From Marispirochaeta sp964554875 (GTDB lineage Bacteria; Spirochaetota; Spirochaetia; JC444; Marispirochaetaceae), in contig CAZKQJ010000005.1 of the NCBI GenBank assembly GCA_964554875.1, positions 1 to 64,000 on the forward strand: a DNA stretch of 64,000 nt, written 5' to 3'. A model generated the notes under the pieces. It saw only the letters and a list, made by a program, of their open reading frames with translations. It had not been told where the DNA came from and did not search any database. A program made the position numbers and the translations under genes. Of the stretch, positions 17,800-27,486 are shown in pieces (position 1 is the stretch's first letter; each line of letters starts with the position of its first letter).

Positions 17800-19630
17800 G
17801 ATGGTTCTGCTCCCAGAGCACATGCAGCAGTTCATCCGCCGTCATAGGCTTGTAATAATAATAGCCCTGATGCTGGTAACATCCATGTTTTTCCAGATAT
17901 TCAACATGATCGAGATTCTGAACACCCTCCGCGACGACATCGAGATCAAGGCTTTTTACCAGGTTGATGATTCCCCTGACAATCTTGCGATTATGTTCCT
18001 GGTCCAGACCGCTGATGAATGTCTGATCGATCTTGATTACATCCACGGGAAGTTTAGAAAGATAGCTGAAGGAAGAAAAGCCTGTACCAAAATCATCGAT
18101 CATGAAGGTAAGCCCGGGAAAACGGTTCTTGAGGTCATTAATCCTCAAAGAGGCTTCCACAGGATTGCGGATAAAAACCCCTTCGGTCATCTCAAGCTTG
18201 AGTCCCCGGGGATCAACCTTGTACTTCTCAAGAGCCTCCGCAACCTTGCTCTCGAAAAAGGGGTCATCGAACTGGCGAGGGCTTATATTAACGCTCAAGT
18301 ACAGATTGGAGCAGCCATGGCGCTGAAGATGACTCAGCATGCGGCAGGCCTTGAGCAGAACCATCGCCCCAAGGGGTACGATAATGCCTGTTTCTTCCGC
18401 CAGGGTAATAAAATCACCGGGCAGAACAAGCCCCTCCCCCGGATGCACCCAGCGAACAAGGGCTTCGAAGCCAACGATGCCGGCTCCGTTTCGATAGATG
18501 GGCTGAAAATAGAGGGTAAGCTGGGAAGCACATATAGCCGCCCTGAGCCCCTCCTCGAGGTGGAGCCTGCGGGTCACTTCCCTGTTCATCTCGGGGGTAA
18601 AAAAACGGTAGGTGTTTCCCCGTTCCTTGGCCCGGTACATTGCAATATCGGCATTGGAAATAAGCAGGGAGATATCGCTGCCGTCATCGGGAATGATCGC
18701 GATGCCTATGCTCACTCCCAGGCTTATGTAGGGCAGATCGGGATTCTCCCGTATTGAATAGGGTCTGCGTATGTCGTTGATAATCTTCAGTGCTACAACT
18801 GCGGCTTCCCGGGGGTCATGCAGGTGGGGCAGCAGGATGACGAACTCGTCGCCCCCAAACCTGAAAACCCCCTCCTTGCGTCGTTCCATCTCCAGATTCT
18901 CCACCCGGAAAATCTGGTCGCTCTCTCTGAGACAATTGTGGAGGCGGTGGGTACATTCCACCAGGATTGAATCCCCTACATGGTGCCCCAGGGAATCATT
19001 TACCTTCTTGAAACCGTCAAGGTCCAGAAAAAGCAAGGCTCCCTTTCGTTCTCCGTAGCGGAGAGTCTCGTTCAGATATTCGGTCAGATAGATATGGAAA
19101 AGATCGCGGTTTCCCAGATCAGTCAGCTTGTCATGATATGCCAGATAGCGGAGCTTTCGTTCGGTTTTTTTCCGTTCCGAGATGTCCCGTATAATACAGG
19201 GCATTATCCGACCCTGATTCGTGGAGACCGACACCCCGAAGGAGATCTCCAGGGGAAGGATCTCGTTGCCGGCGGTCTCCCCGAGAAGTTCCATATGGTT
19301 GCTTATCCCTCTTTTCTGCCGTTCCGCCAGGGAAAGAAGAAAATAACTGCGGATTTTATCCTCAACCCTTCGAAATTCTCCGGGAGGAAACAAAGCGGCA
19401 AAGGAATTGCCCACGATCTTTTTGGGGGACATTTTGAAAATACCCTGTACCTGGGAGTTGGCGTAGACAATACGAAGATCCTGGGAAATCTGGATGATTA
19501 CATCGGAAGCTGTTTCTGCCAGAGCCTGATAACGGCTCTTCAGATCTTCAAGTTCTCTGCGATAACGGCGAATCTTCTTACTTGGCAGGGACGTAAGCGT
19601 CTCCGGTTCCGCACTATGCTTATGCATCAT
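17666..19630 (-). CDS. PAS-GGDEF-EAL cyclic-di-GMP signalling protein
   Basis: Roughly 654 residues from ATG 19630; an upstream in-frame GTG at 19660 is possible. An N-terminal coiled coil leads into a PAS domain (about 30-150). A GGDEF domain follows with intact active site FRFGGDEFVILL, then an EAL domain with FEALVRW, the DDFGTGFSSF metal motif, VIKIDQTFI, VAEGVQ and a terminal QGYYYYKPMTADELL. Both diguanylate cyclase and phosphodiesterase activities look possible. The protein is soluble. The last 40 residues after the EAL domain are Gly/Ala/Lys-rich and unconserved in appearance; they coincide with the overlapping downstream gene. Confidence 0.93.
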   Translation of the reverse strand: MMHKHSAEPETLTSLPSKKIRRYRRELEDLKSRYQALAETASDVIIQISQDLRIVYANSQVQGIFKMSPKKIVGNSFAALFPPGEFRRVEDKIRSYFLLSLAERQKRGISNHMELLGETAGNEILPLEISFGVSVSTNQGRIMPCIIRDISERKKTERKLRYLAYHDKLTDLGNRDLFHIYLTEYLNETLRYGERKGALLFLDLDGFKKVNDSLGHHVGDSILVECTHRLHNCLRESDQIFRVENLEMERRKEGVFRFGGDEFVILLPHLHDPREAAVVALKIINDIRRPYSIRENPDLPYISLGVSIGIAIIPDDGSDISLLISNADIAMYRAKERGNTYRFFTPEMNREVTRRLHLEEGLRAAICASQLTLYFQPIYRNGAGIVGFEALVRWVHPGEGLVLPGDFITLAEETGIIVPLGAMVLLKACRMLSHLQRHGCSNLYLSVNISPRQFDDPFFESKVAEALEKYKVDPRGLKLEMTEGVFIRNPVEASLRINDLKNRFPGLTFMIDDFGTGFSSFSYLSKLPVDVIKIDQTFISGLDQEHNRKIVRGIINLVKSLDLDVVAEGVQNLDHVEYLEKHGCYQHQGYYYYKPMTADELLHVLWEQNHHDGEGGCSGWKGRKNGKRQKAAENGSGGSPAAAAQGAAGTYQGD

Positions 19631-19760
19631 GACATTTTCTCTCTGCTGTACAGTATACACAATTCAGCGAGAAGCTGCAGTTTTTTTTCTGGAACAATAA
19701 ACCGCAGGGTTTTTCTTTTCCTTCCGGTCCGGGAATAGTACCTTGGTAGTGAGGCAGGGC

Positions 19761-20723
19761 ATGATTGAATTCAGGGATCCCGTGGCGGAGCACATCAAAG
19801 CCTTTATCCTCGATGAAACCGCCATGGAAATAGACAACCGGGGGTATCCTTCCGATCCGGTGTGGCAGGAATACCGGGAAACCGGGAGCAGAATCTGGCT
19901 GTACGGTAACGATGTCTCCGCCGAGAAGGTCTGGACCCGGGACATGGAAGCTGTTTACCTTGATACCCCCCTGCTTATTGACGCACTCAGGCGAAAGCTT
20001 TTTAACGGACTCATTATTGAGGCCAACAGCGTCCTGAAAGGCCTGCCGGGAGACGAAAGAATCGATGAAATCGCCTTCATAATCAATGCCCGCAATGCTG
20101 TTGCCACGTCAAAAAGGTTTGCAGCCCGGGTCTGTGTGGAAATTCCCCTCTTTTCTGAACAAGCAATGGAAATAGGCCAATACGCCAGGCGGCTGTACCA
20201 GGTTTGTCCTGAGCATTTTTTACCGGTTATTCCCTACAGTACTGAAGGACTCAAGGCAGCGGCGGAGCTGCAGCAGGAGGGGATACCCGTCATAATACAC
20301 ACCGGCTGCAGTCCGCAGCAGATCAAGGACTCGATCCGCCGTTCCGCCCCGCAGTATGTGGCCATTGGACACTTTGACGCCACCCAGGGGACACCGGTCC
20401 CATCCTCCCGGGAACTCAGGGCCCTCATTGACCACGTTGAAAAGCCGGAAAAAACAGTCCTGATTGCCTGCGGTATGGACAGCGAAGAAAAAATACGGCG
20501 ATTCATGGGTTTTCCAATAATCGTAGCGACACCTGCCGCCGCCAGGGACTATCACAAGCGGCGGACTGCCGGCAAACAGGATGCCCCTGCCCCCGGAGCT
20601 GAATCTCAAGCGGGAGCACAGGATCTACCGGACCCGAAGGACGATCAGGATATCGCCCTTCAGTCCAGAGACGGCTATAGAGAGCTTGTTTTTATAATAA
20701 GAAACACTATTGACTCCAATTAA
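19761..20723 (+). CDS. transaldolase-like protein lacking the Schiff-base lysine
   Basis: About 320 residues from ATG 19761; a TTG at 19743 is possible. Residues about 60-260 align by pattern with transaldolase/fructose-6-phosphate aldolases. The segment FLPVIPYSTEGLKAAAELQQEGIP occupies the place of the family's VVKVPxTxEGLxAxxxLxxEGI, so the catalytic lysine is replaced by Val156. The later strand VAIGHFDATQGTP replaces the usual APYVxRxxxxG. The C-terminal 60 residues are a low-complexity Ala/Gly/Gln/Asp-rich linker plus a short helix. It would therefore be a non-aldolase, possibly a sugar-phosphate-binding or scaffolding protein. It sits 51 nt upstream of a membrane EAL-domain gene on the same strand. 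Confidence 0.75.
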   Translation: MIEFRDPVAEHIKAFILDETAMEIDNRGYPSDPVWQEYRETGSRIWLYGNDVSAEKVWTRDMEAVYLDTPLLIDALRRKLFNGLIIEANSVLKGLPGDERIDEIAFIINARNAVATSKRFAARVCVEIPLFSEQAMEIGQYARRLYQVCPEHFLPVIPYSTEGLKAAAELQQEGIPVIIHTGCSPQQIKDSIRRSAPQYVAIGHFDATQGTPVPSSRELRALIDHVEKPEKTVLIACGMDSEEKIRRFMGFPIIVATPAAARDYHKRRTAGKQDAPAPGAESQAGAQDLPDPKDDQDIALQSRDGYRELVFIIRNTIDSN

Positions 20724-20774
20724 ACAAATAATTCTAAATACTTTACTATAGCTGAAAATTAGATTATTATTCTC

Positions 20775-22430
20775 ATGAATACGAGTATGAAGAAAATGCC
20801 CAGAGTAGCTGATTCTGTCACTCCTCACACTTTTTCCAGGAAACTCTACCTGGGTATAAGCCTTCTGCTGCTGACGGCAGGACTCATGACACCCCTGGGT
20901 TTTCCTCACAGTCCCTGGATTACCTACCCGGTTCTTGTGCTGCCGATGCTCTTTTTTCTGCTGAACGGGCTTGTTCCCGGTACTCTGTTCAGCCTTTTGT
21001 TCCTGGGAATCTTTTATTTTGAGGTCTCTTATCTGCTGCCCTTTTCCTCCTCCGGGATCTATACAACGGAGCTTCGTCTGATCTCCGCCATGATCCTCGT
21101 AAACATTCCCGCCGCCTGGCTGCAGCAGCGTTACAGAAACCGGGGAAACCGTCATCTGGCCCGGCTCCACTATTTTGATCAGCTTACCGATCTGCCGAAC
21201 AGGAATCAGCTCATACAGGATGTTCAGAGCATTCGAACTCCCATACTCTTCCTGATCAATATTGACGATTTCAAGGAGATTAATGATGTCTTCAGTCCCA
21301 AGGCCGGAGACATAATCCTCAGGGAACTGGCGGAGCTGATACAATCGCTTGTCCGGGAGCTTCCCTGTGCCTACTACAAGCTCACCGCCGACGAATTTGC
21401 CCTGCTCTTCGATAACAACAGGAATAATACCAGCAGACAGCAGTTGAGCATACTGGCCGAAACCTTGAGCAGCCGCATCGCAGCCCAGGAGTTCTCCATC
21501 GACGAAAGCGAAATTCGCCTGAGGGTAACCATTGGTATCGGAGACTCCCGTATAAACGAAAACGACAACGTTCTTGCCCAGGCGGATATGGCCCTGAAGA
21601 CGGCGAAGAAAATCCATAAGCCGTACCTGTTTTTTACTCAGACCATCGATACCCGGGAGAACTACCACAAGAACATTCACTCCCTCAAGGTACTGACTGA
21701 GGCCCTGGAACACAGCAGAATTGTTCCCTATTACATGGCCATAATAAACAGCGACACCGGGGAGCCGGAGAGCTACGAGTGCCTTGCAAGACTCATCGAT
21801 CCGGATGGAGTGGTATACCCGCCCCTCTTTTTTCTCGAAATTTCCAAAAAGGCGCGCCTTTACTCCCAGATTACGCGGATGATTTTTAAAAAGGCCGCTG
21901 AGTATTTCAACAATCTGCCCTATGAGTTCACCATAAACATCTCCATGGACGATATGGATGATCCCGAAACCGTGGCCACCATACTTGAAGTCCTGGAAAC
22001 CCATCCAAAGCTGCATAATCGGGTGATTTTCGAGATTCTCGAATCGGAAAGCATCAATAATTATCCCCAGGTTATGACCTTTATCCAGCTGGTAAAGACC
22101 TACGGCTGCAAAATTGCCATAGACGATTTCGGCTCCGGCTACTCCAACTTCGAGAACATCTCGCGGCTCAGGGTGGATTATCTGAAGATAAACGGCGCCC
22201 TGGTCCGCAATATCGCCAGGAGCCCGCAGAATCGTTTTATTGTGGAAAATATCCACAATTTTGCCGCCGGCCTGGGAATCAAGACCGTCGCCGAATACGT
22301 GGAGGACGAAGCAATCCTTCAGCACCTTAAAAAAATGAAAATCGATTACCTGCAGGGCTATTACTTTGGAGCCCCCGCGGAGAAGATCCTCTCAGTTTCC
22401 GGGGACAGATTGCTGCAGACCCTGAAATAG
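20775..22430 (+). CDS. membrane-bound cyclic-di-GMP phosphodiesterase (degenerate GGDEF + EAL)
   Basis: A 551-residue protein with about four membrane helices in the first 120 residues. The GGDEF domain has lost its signature: the loop reads KLTADEF, so it is unlikely to synthesise cyclic-di-GMP, though it may bind GTP and regulate. The EAL domain keeps the residues needed for hydrolysis: YECLARL (Glu), TINISM (Asn), FEILESE (Glu), AIDDFGSGYSNF (the two Asp), YLKINGALV (Lys), TVAEYVED (Glu) and YLQGYYFGAP (Gln). I infer a phosphodiesterase opposing the upstream GGDEF-EAL protein. The AT-rich 50 bp before the ATG probably holds a promoter. Confidence 0.92.
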   Translation: MNTSMKKMPRVADSVTPHTFSRKLYLGISLLLLTAGLMTPLGFPHSPWITYPVLVLPMLFFLLNGLVPGTLFSLLFLGIFYFEVSYLLPFSSSGIYTTELRLISAMILVNIPAAWLQQRYRNRGNRHLARLHYFDQLTDLPNRNQLIQDVQSIRTPILFLINIDDFKEINDVFSPKAGDIILRELAELIQSLVRELPCAYYKLTADEFALLFDNNRNNTSRQQLSILAETLSSRIAAQEFSIDESEIRLRVTIGIGDSRINENDNVLAQADMALKTAKKIHKPYLFFTQTIDTRENYHKNIHSLKVLTEALEHSRIVPYYMAIINSDTGEPESYECLARLIDPDGVVYPPLFFLEISKKARLYSQITRMIFKKAAEYFNNLPYEFTINISMDDMDDPETVATILEVLETHPKLHNRVIFEILESESINNYPQVMTFIQLVKTYGCKIAIDDFGSGYSNFENISRLRVDYLKINGALVRNIARSPQNRFIVENIHNFAAGLGIKTVAEYVEDEAILQHLKKMKIDYLQGYYFGAPAEKILSVSGDRLLQTLK

Positions 22431-22444
22431 GTTACCCTTACACC

Positions 22445-23524
22445 ATGGTAACAGAAGAAATGATTAAACAGCTGCCCAAGGTGGAGCTTCACGACCATCT
22501 TGACGGCAGCCTGCGTCCCCAGACCATACTTGAACTGGCGGAGAAGGAAGGCGTCCAGTTACCCGCCGCCAGCCCCGGGGATCTGGCAGACTGGTTCCAC
22601 CGGGGAGCCGACCGGAAGAGCCTCTCCCTCTATCTTGAAGGTTTCGCCTACACAACCGCCCTCATGCAGTCCCGGGAATCCCTGCGTCGGGTAGCCCGTG
22701 AACATATGCACAGCCTGGCGGAGGACATGGTTGTCTACGGAGAGATCCGTTTTGCCCCCTGTCTTCACCAGAAACAGGGACTCAATCTTGAAGAGGTGGT
22801 AAAATCGGTCCTGGAAGGACTTGAGGAGGGAAGCCAGGAAACCGGTGTTAAATACGGACTGATTCTCTGCGCCATGCGGCATCAGAAGGTCTCCCTGGAG
22901 ATCGCCGAACTGGCGGTGGCTTTCAGATCACGAGGAGTCGTGGGTTTCGATATAGCCGGCGACGAGTTCGGTCACCCCCCCAAGAAACACCTCGATGCTT
23001 TTCAGTACATCAAGAACAGGAACTTCAATATAACCATCCATGCCGGGGAGGCCTTCGGCATAGAATCGATCTGGCAGGCGGTCCAGATTTGCGGAGCCCA
23101 CCGAATCGGACATGCCACTCGACTGGTAGAAGACATGCTTGTCCATGGAACCCGGATCGAGAAGATGGGGACCCTCTCATCCTACATTCTGGACAAACGC
23201 ATACCCATGGAGATATGCCTCTCTTCGAACGTACAGACCGGGGCAGCCAAAAGCCTGGACACCCATCCCTTCCACATCTACTACCGCAACAACTTCCGGG
23301 TCATGCTCTGCACCGACAACCGGCTTATGAGCGATACGAGCCTCAGCAAGGAGATGAGACTGGCGGTGGAACACTACGGCCTCGATATTCGGGATCTGGA
23401 AAAACTCAGCATCAACGCAATGAAGTCAGCCTTTATCGGCTATGAGCAAAGAATCGCCCTTATCTACGACGTGCTTAAGCCGCGTTTCGCTCAATTGCGG
23501 GAGACCATCAATCCGAACATGTAG
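22445..23524 (+). CDS. add: adenosine deaminase family protein
   Basis: A 359-residue TIM-barrel amidohydrolase that converts adenosine (or deoxyadenosine) to inosine and ammonia. Zinc and substrate motifs are present: VELHDHLDGS (His16, His18), the catalytic HAGE near residue 200, HRIGHATRL, and the final metal motif in the form MLCTDNRLMS, where many members have NTDDP. The eukaryote-like DHLDGS variant is shared with known adenosine deaminases. It lies 14 nt after the EAL gene on the same strand and may be co-transcribed. Purine salvage is the likely role. Confidence 0.93.
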   Translation: MVTEEMIKQLPKVELHDHLDGSLRPQTILELAEKEGVQLPAASPGDLADWFHRGADRKSLSLYLEGFAYTTALMQSRESLRRVAREHMHSLAEDMVVYGEIRFAPCLHQKQGLNLEEVVKSVLEGLEEGSQETGVKYGLILCAMRHQKVSLEIAELAVAFRSRGVVGFDIAGDEFGHPPKKHLDAFQYIKNRNFNITIHAGEAFGIESIWQAVQICGAHRIGHATRLVEDMLVHGTRIEKMGTLSSYILDKRIPMEICLSSNVQTGAAKSLDTHPFHIYYRNNFRVMLCTDNRLMSDTSLSKEMRLAVEHYGLDIRDLEKLSINAMKSAFIGYEQRIALIYDVLKPRFAQLRETINPNM

Positions 23525-23526
23525 AT

Positions 23527-26304
23527 TCAGACAAGGTCGTTGAGAAGCCGCCTGAAATCTTCAGCAGCCTTCTCAAGGGCGGGCATTGCTGAACGAACCC
23601 CTTGCTCCTCACCGATCTTGGCTGCCTGTTCGGCCCTTCCCGCCGCATCGGCAACAGTAAAGGCAAAGAGGTTCAAACCTCCTCCTTTCAGGGAGTGGAG
23701 TTCCCGATGAACGTGCTTCCATTCCTGCCTTTCCAGGGCCGCCCAAATGCCTTCCAGCTGCTCTTCAAGACCATCGGCGAACTCCCGGAGCATATGCAGC
23801 GCAGTCCCCCGGTTTCCCCCCAGTTCACGTACCAGGGAATCAAAATCGCAGATTCTGGAGGCGTCCCCTGCTTCCATGCTGTCCTGCGCAGATCCGCTCC
23901 CGGAACTGAGCCAGAAGGCAACATCCGATAAAAAGGCTTCCCTGCGCAGGGGTTTTGTAAGCACCCCGTTCATTCCGGCCTGCCGGTACTGCCTGAGGTC
24001 ATCGGGAAAGGCGTTTGCAGTCAATCCCACAACGGGAGTCTCCCGGTTCGGCCCCTGCCGGATCAGGGCTGTGGCCTGCAGTCCATCCATTTCGGGCATC
24101 TGAACATCCATGAGAATAAGATCGAAGAGCTGTTCATCCGTCAATTCAACCGCTTCCCGACCATTTAGCGCCTCCAGAACCTGACAGCCAAGCGACTCCA
24201 GGTGGCTCCGCGCAATGACCCGGTTGGGGAGATAATCCTCCACCACAAGCACCTTAGGACTCCCCTGTATGAGTTCTGCACTGCCCGGGCTTGCATTTTT
24301 CGTCTCAGGGAACTCATCTTCCATGGGAACCCGACAGGGCAGGGTAAACCAGAAGAGGGAACCTGCCCCCATTTCGCTCTCCAGGCCGATCTCTCCTTTC
24401 ATGAGGGTTACAAGCTGTTTGGTTATAGTGGTTCCAAGTCCCGTACCGCCGTACTGACGGGTCCTGCTGCTGTCTCCCTGTTCAAAACTGTCGAAAATGC
24501 TTGCCGCCTGCTCCCGGGGGATCCCTATACCCGTGTCCGCAACGGAGAATTTTAAAACCAGCTCACGGTTTCGCCGCTGCCCCTCAAGCTCCACAGAAAC
24601 CCGCACCCCCCCTCGGGAGGTGAATTTGACGGCATTGCTGACCAGATTATCCAGCACCTGACGAAGGCGAAAAGCATCCGCCTCTATCAGTTCCGGGACC
24701 CCCTCCCCTTCCTCCATTTGCAGATAGAGTCCCTTGTCGGCGCAGTGAACGGCGAAACTGTTTTCAATGGCCTGGAGAAACTCCTTGAGGTTGAAGGTGG
24801 CGGGATCAAGGGATATCTTTCCCGCCTCGATCTTCTCAATATCCAGGAGCTGGTTTATCAGCGTCAAGAGCCGTTCGGATTCTTCCAGAACAATATCCAG
24901 GTTCTTCTTCTGGTTCTGATCCACCCCCCGGCTGATCATCTCGCTGAATCCGATAATACAGTTCAGAGGGGTCCGCATCTCGTGGCTGATATTGGCAAGG
25001 AAGCGACTCTTCGCCTGGCTGGCGTGCCGCGCAGCTTCCATGGCATCGTGCAGGTCCGTGTTGGCCCGCTGCAGCTCCCGCGTACGGTCCATGACCTTCT
25101 GTTCGATCATCTCGGAGTAGCGTTCCAGCTCGCTGTGAAGACGCATTGAACGCATGGCAAGAGAGGCGAAGACCCCCATATCAAAGGTAAAAATGGCGAG
25201 CCCCTGTATCCACCAGATGGGATAGACCCGCAGCATCATATAGATAATATCATGAGCCCCGATCAGTCCTCCCAAATACACCCCTATCAGCATGGGCAGA
25301 GTATCCGGGATTCCCCTCCGGTATGCCCCGGTGGTAATAACAGCCATCAGAATGATCTGAAGACCGACAAGAAGCAGGGAGACCGAGAATATTCTGTCCA
25401 CCCACAGGGTGGTCTGCCCGACAACGAGGATCGCGAAGAACGATAAAATGCTGAAGGTCCAGAAATAGGGCATCTGCCGCTTCAGACTCGTGGATTCCAG
25501 GTAGCGGGCCACGAAAGAGGTCATCAGGGTTACCGAAGGAAAAAAGAGTGCCTTGGAGAAGGCAAAGAAGGGAATAAAGGGAAGCTGGGGAAAGGAGTAG
25601 CCCAGGCGGATCAGATAGACCGCAAAGCCCACATTCACCAGGGCGAATATCAGATTGTTCCGCTCCTTGGGACGCACAAAAAACTGCATGAAGTAGAAAA
25701 AAGCCACAAAGAGGGAGAGAAAGGAGAGGTAACGGTACAAATCGACATTGATAAAGTTGACGGTTCCCTCGTAAAAACGGTAGTCCTCATCAAAACCGAT
25801 GGCGGGAGGGGTAATGATGGTTCGGTCAGCCTCGGGGCTGTAGAGGATATCAATCCAGTTGCCTTGATCATACCTGAGGACCCCCTTCGGAATGGGGGCG
25901 TTTACCCTGCGGGCTTCATGATAATGGTAGTCCGGAGAAAAACTCCCGTGGGTCAGGATCTCGACGCCGTTTACATGGACCCGCACAGCCCCCCACCGTT
26001 TGCCCATCAATACAAATAGCTCTTCCCCTTTGAGTTCCGGAGGAACATGGAACTCCCGGACCAGTCTGAATACCGGGAACCTTCGTCCTCCGGGATCAGG
26101 CGCGGCCGGCAGTTCAATCTCCGTCCACTCGGAGTACCCGTCTCCCTCGGAAAGCTCCGGCAGCCCTACCTGAGCTTCGTATCGGATATTCCAGGAACCG
26201 TCAAGTTCGGTAATTCCTTCGGTGTTCAGACGCAGCACAGGCTCGGAATACAGGGGAAAAAGAAAAAAGAGAAGAAGAATGAGACGCCGCAGGAAAACCA
26301 TCAT
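23527..26304 (-). CDS. 7TM-DISM hybrid sensor histidine kinase (HisKA-HATPase-REC-Hpt)
   Basis: A 925-residue transmembrane phosphorelay protein. A signal peptide is followed by a periplasmic beta-sandwich of the 7TMR-DISMED2 type (about 25-175), whose fold suggests carbohydrate binding, then seven membrane helices (about 190-385) and a coiled coil. HisKA has FLANISHEMRTPLN (His near 443). HATPase has DNLVSNAVKFTSRGG and the DTGIGIP and GTGLGTTI boxes. REC has LILMDVQMPEMDG (Asp near 733). Hpt has ELHSLKGGGLNL (His near 869). All phosphotransfer residues are intact, so it should pass phosphate His-Asp-His to a separate response regulator, which is not adjacent. Confidence 0.95.
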   Translation of the reverse strand: MMVFLRRLILLLFFLFPLYSEPVLRLNTEGITELDGSWNIRYEAQVGLPELSEGDGYSEWTEIELPAAPDPGGRRFPVFRLVREFHVPPELKGEELFVLMGKRWGAVRVHVNGVEILTHGSFSPDYHYHEARRVNAPIPKGVLRYDQGNWIDILYSPEADRTIITPPAIGFDEDYRFYEGTVNFINVDLYRYLSFLSLFVAFFYFMQFFVRPKERNNLIFALVNVGFAVYLIRLGYSFPQLPFIPFFAFSKALFFPSVTLMTSFVARYLESTSLKRQMPYFWTFSILSFFAILVVGQTTLWVDRIFSVSLLLVGLQIILMAVITTGAYRRGIPDTLPMLIGVYLGGLIGAHDIIYMMLRVYPIWWIQGLAIFTFDMGVFASLAMRSMRLHSELERYSEMIEQKVMDRTRELQRANTDLHDAMEAARHASQAKSRFLANISHEMRTPLNCIIGFSEMISRGVDQNQKKNLDIVLEESERLLTLINQLLDIEKIEAGKISLDPATFNLKEFLQAIENSFAVHCADKGLYLQMEEGEGVPELIEADAFRLRQVLDNLVSNAVKFTSRGGVRVSVELEGQRRNRELVLKFSVADTGIGIPREQAASIFDSFEQGDSSRTRQYGGTGLGTTITKQLVTLMKGEIGLESEMGAGSLFWFTLPCRVPMEDEFPETKNASPGSAELIQGSPKVLVVEDYLPNRVIARSHLESLGCQVLEALNGREAVELTDEQLFDLILMDVQMPEMDGLQATALIRQGPNRETPVVGLTANAFPDDLRQYRQAGMNGVLTKPLRREAFLSDVAFWLSSGSGSAQDSMEAGDASRICDFDSLVRELGGNRGTALHMLREFADGLEEQLEGIWAALERQEWKHVHRELHSLKGGGLNLFAFTVADAAGRAEQAAKIGEEQGVRSAMPALEKAAEDFRRLLNDLV

Positions 26305-26359
26305 GAAGAGAATAGCCGATGTATCGACGAAAAACCATAGAACATGCTAATAAACATAT

Positions 26360-26794
26360 ATGCAGATACCATTTTCCCTGCTTATCGCCCTGGGTGTTCA
26401 GCAGCTGTGCCAGTTTATCAAATTCGTCTCCTATTCCATCCGGGACCGGCGTCTCAGTCCCCGCTACTTTTTCTCCTCCGGCGGCATGCCTTCCGCCCAT
26501 TCAGCATTTGTAACGGCCCTCTGCGTGGCAGTGGGGGTCCGCAGCGGAATCGGATCGGAAGTATTTTCCGCCACCCTGGTACTCGCCTTTATCGTCATAC
26601 ATGACGCCCTGCGTGTGCGGGGAGCTCTGCAGCAGCTTATTCATATTATCAAGAAGGACCATCCGGAAGAGGGAGGTCCCGCGGCTCGGCTGCCGGAGAC
26701 CATAGGGCACGATGCCGCAGAGATCGCTGCAGGAATCGTCCTGGGAGTCCTTCTGGCCCTGCCGCTGGCATTCCTGTCGCTGCGTAGTGCATAG
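26360..26794 (+). CDS. divergent PAP2 family membrane protein (YuiD/DUF212 type)
   Basis: A 144-residue integral membrane protein. It contains SSGGMPSAHSAFVTAL, the conserved phosphatase-like motif of the divergent PAP2 family, and a second conserved histidine in TIGHDAAEIAAGIVLG. Three or four membrane helices are visible. Members are predicted lipid-phosphate phosphatases of unproven substrate. It is divergent from the hybrid kinase and has no clear ribosome-binding site. Confidence 0.9.
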   Translation: MQIPFSLLIALGVQQLCQFIKFVSYSIRDRRLSPRYFFSSGGMPSAHSAFVTALCVAVGVRSGIGSEVFSATLVLAFIVIHDALRVRGALQQLIHIIKKDHPEEGGPAARLPETIGHDAAEIAAGIVLGVLLALPLAFLSLRSA

Positions 26795-26802
26795 CTGAGA
26801 GC

Positions 26803-27486
26803 CTAGTAGCTTCCGTAGGGGCTGGTCTTCCGGAGGCTGATTTTAAGGCGCATCTTTGCGGCGTAGCGTCCGGCGACAATACTGACGCTGGGGGTGTCGA
26901 TGAGCAGAAGCTCACCCTCAAGGCGCAGCGGTTTATTGCGCATCCGCGGCCGGGCGTATTCCCGAACAGCTTCTTTCAGGGCCCGCCGATATGCCTCCAT
27001 TTTTCCTTCGTGACCCAGTACCGCCCGCTCTTCTCCGTAGCCCATGACGCTGGGGATGGCCGCGCTGAGCCAGCCGCTTATCCTGAGGTACTCCTCCCGT
27101 CCGGGATAGTAACGGTAGAGCAGCATTGCCCTGCTGCCGCGGCCGCGAACATCCACCGGCACAAGGGCCTCCCGGGGTATCAAAGCAATCGGTTCGAGGA
27201 TGAACTCCTCGCCGATGCCCCGTTCTCTGTCCAGGGGACGGTAGGAGAAGCTATAACCGTAAACCATGCCGGAGAGAAGAAACAGGGCCTCCGTATCTGC
27301 CAGTTTTCGGGCCTCGGTAAAGGCAAGCGGATCGAGGTCCCCGGCAGCACTGTCCAGTTCTATCCAGATGTCCGCTTCGACCGGGGGATACTCCTGGGCG
27401 ATGAGAGCCTGAAAAAACAGGCATAAAAGCAGACAAAGCAGCGGCTTTGAAATGCTGCCGCCTCCGGAGCCCCGCGAAGCGTGCAT
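26803..27486 (-). CDS. secreted protein of unknown function
   Basis: A 227-residue protein with a signal peptide or anchor (PLLCLLLCLFFQALIAQE, ending near residue 30). The mature part is rich in beta strands: ADIWIELD, an EARKLADTEALFLLSGMVYGYSF helix, and a C-terminal EGELLLIDTPSVSIVAGRYAAKMRLKISLRK stretch. No family is recognised. Its ATG overlaps the rhomboid stop by one base (TGATG), so the two are translationally coupled; it could be a substrate or partner of the rhomboid protease, which is only an inference. Confidence 0.75.
   Translation of the reverse strand: MHASRGSGGGSISKPLLCLLLCLFFQALIAQEYPPVEADIWIELDSAAGDLDPLAFTEARKLADTEALFLLSGMVYGYSFSYRPLDRERGIGEEFILEPIALIPREALVPVDVRGRGSRAMLLYRYYPGREEYLRISGWLSAAIPSVMGYGEERAVLGHEGKMEAYRRALKEAVREYARPRMRNKPLRLEGELLLIDTPSVSIVAGRYAAKMRLKISLRKTSPYGSY

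Noticed and set aside
20710..20774. Strong promoter before the EAL gene
   Set aside because: TTGACT is present but no -10 at proper spacing stands out in the AT-rich run.
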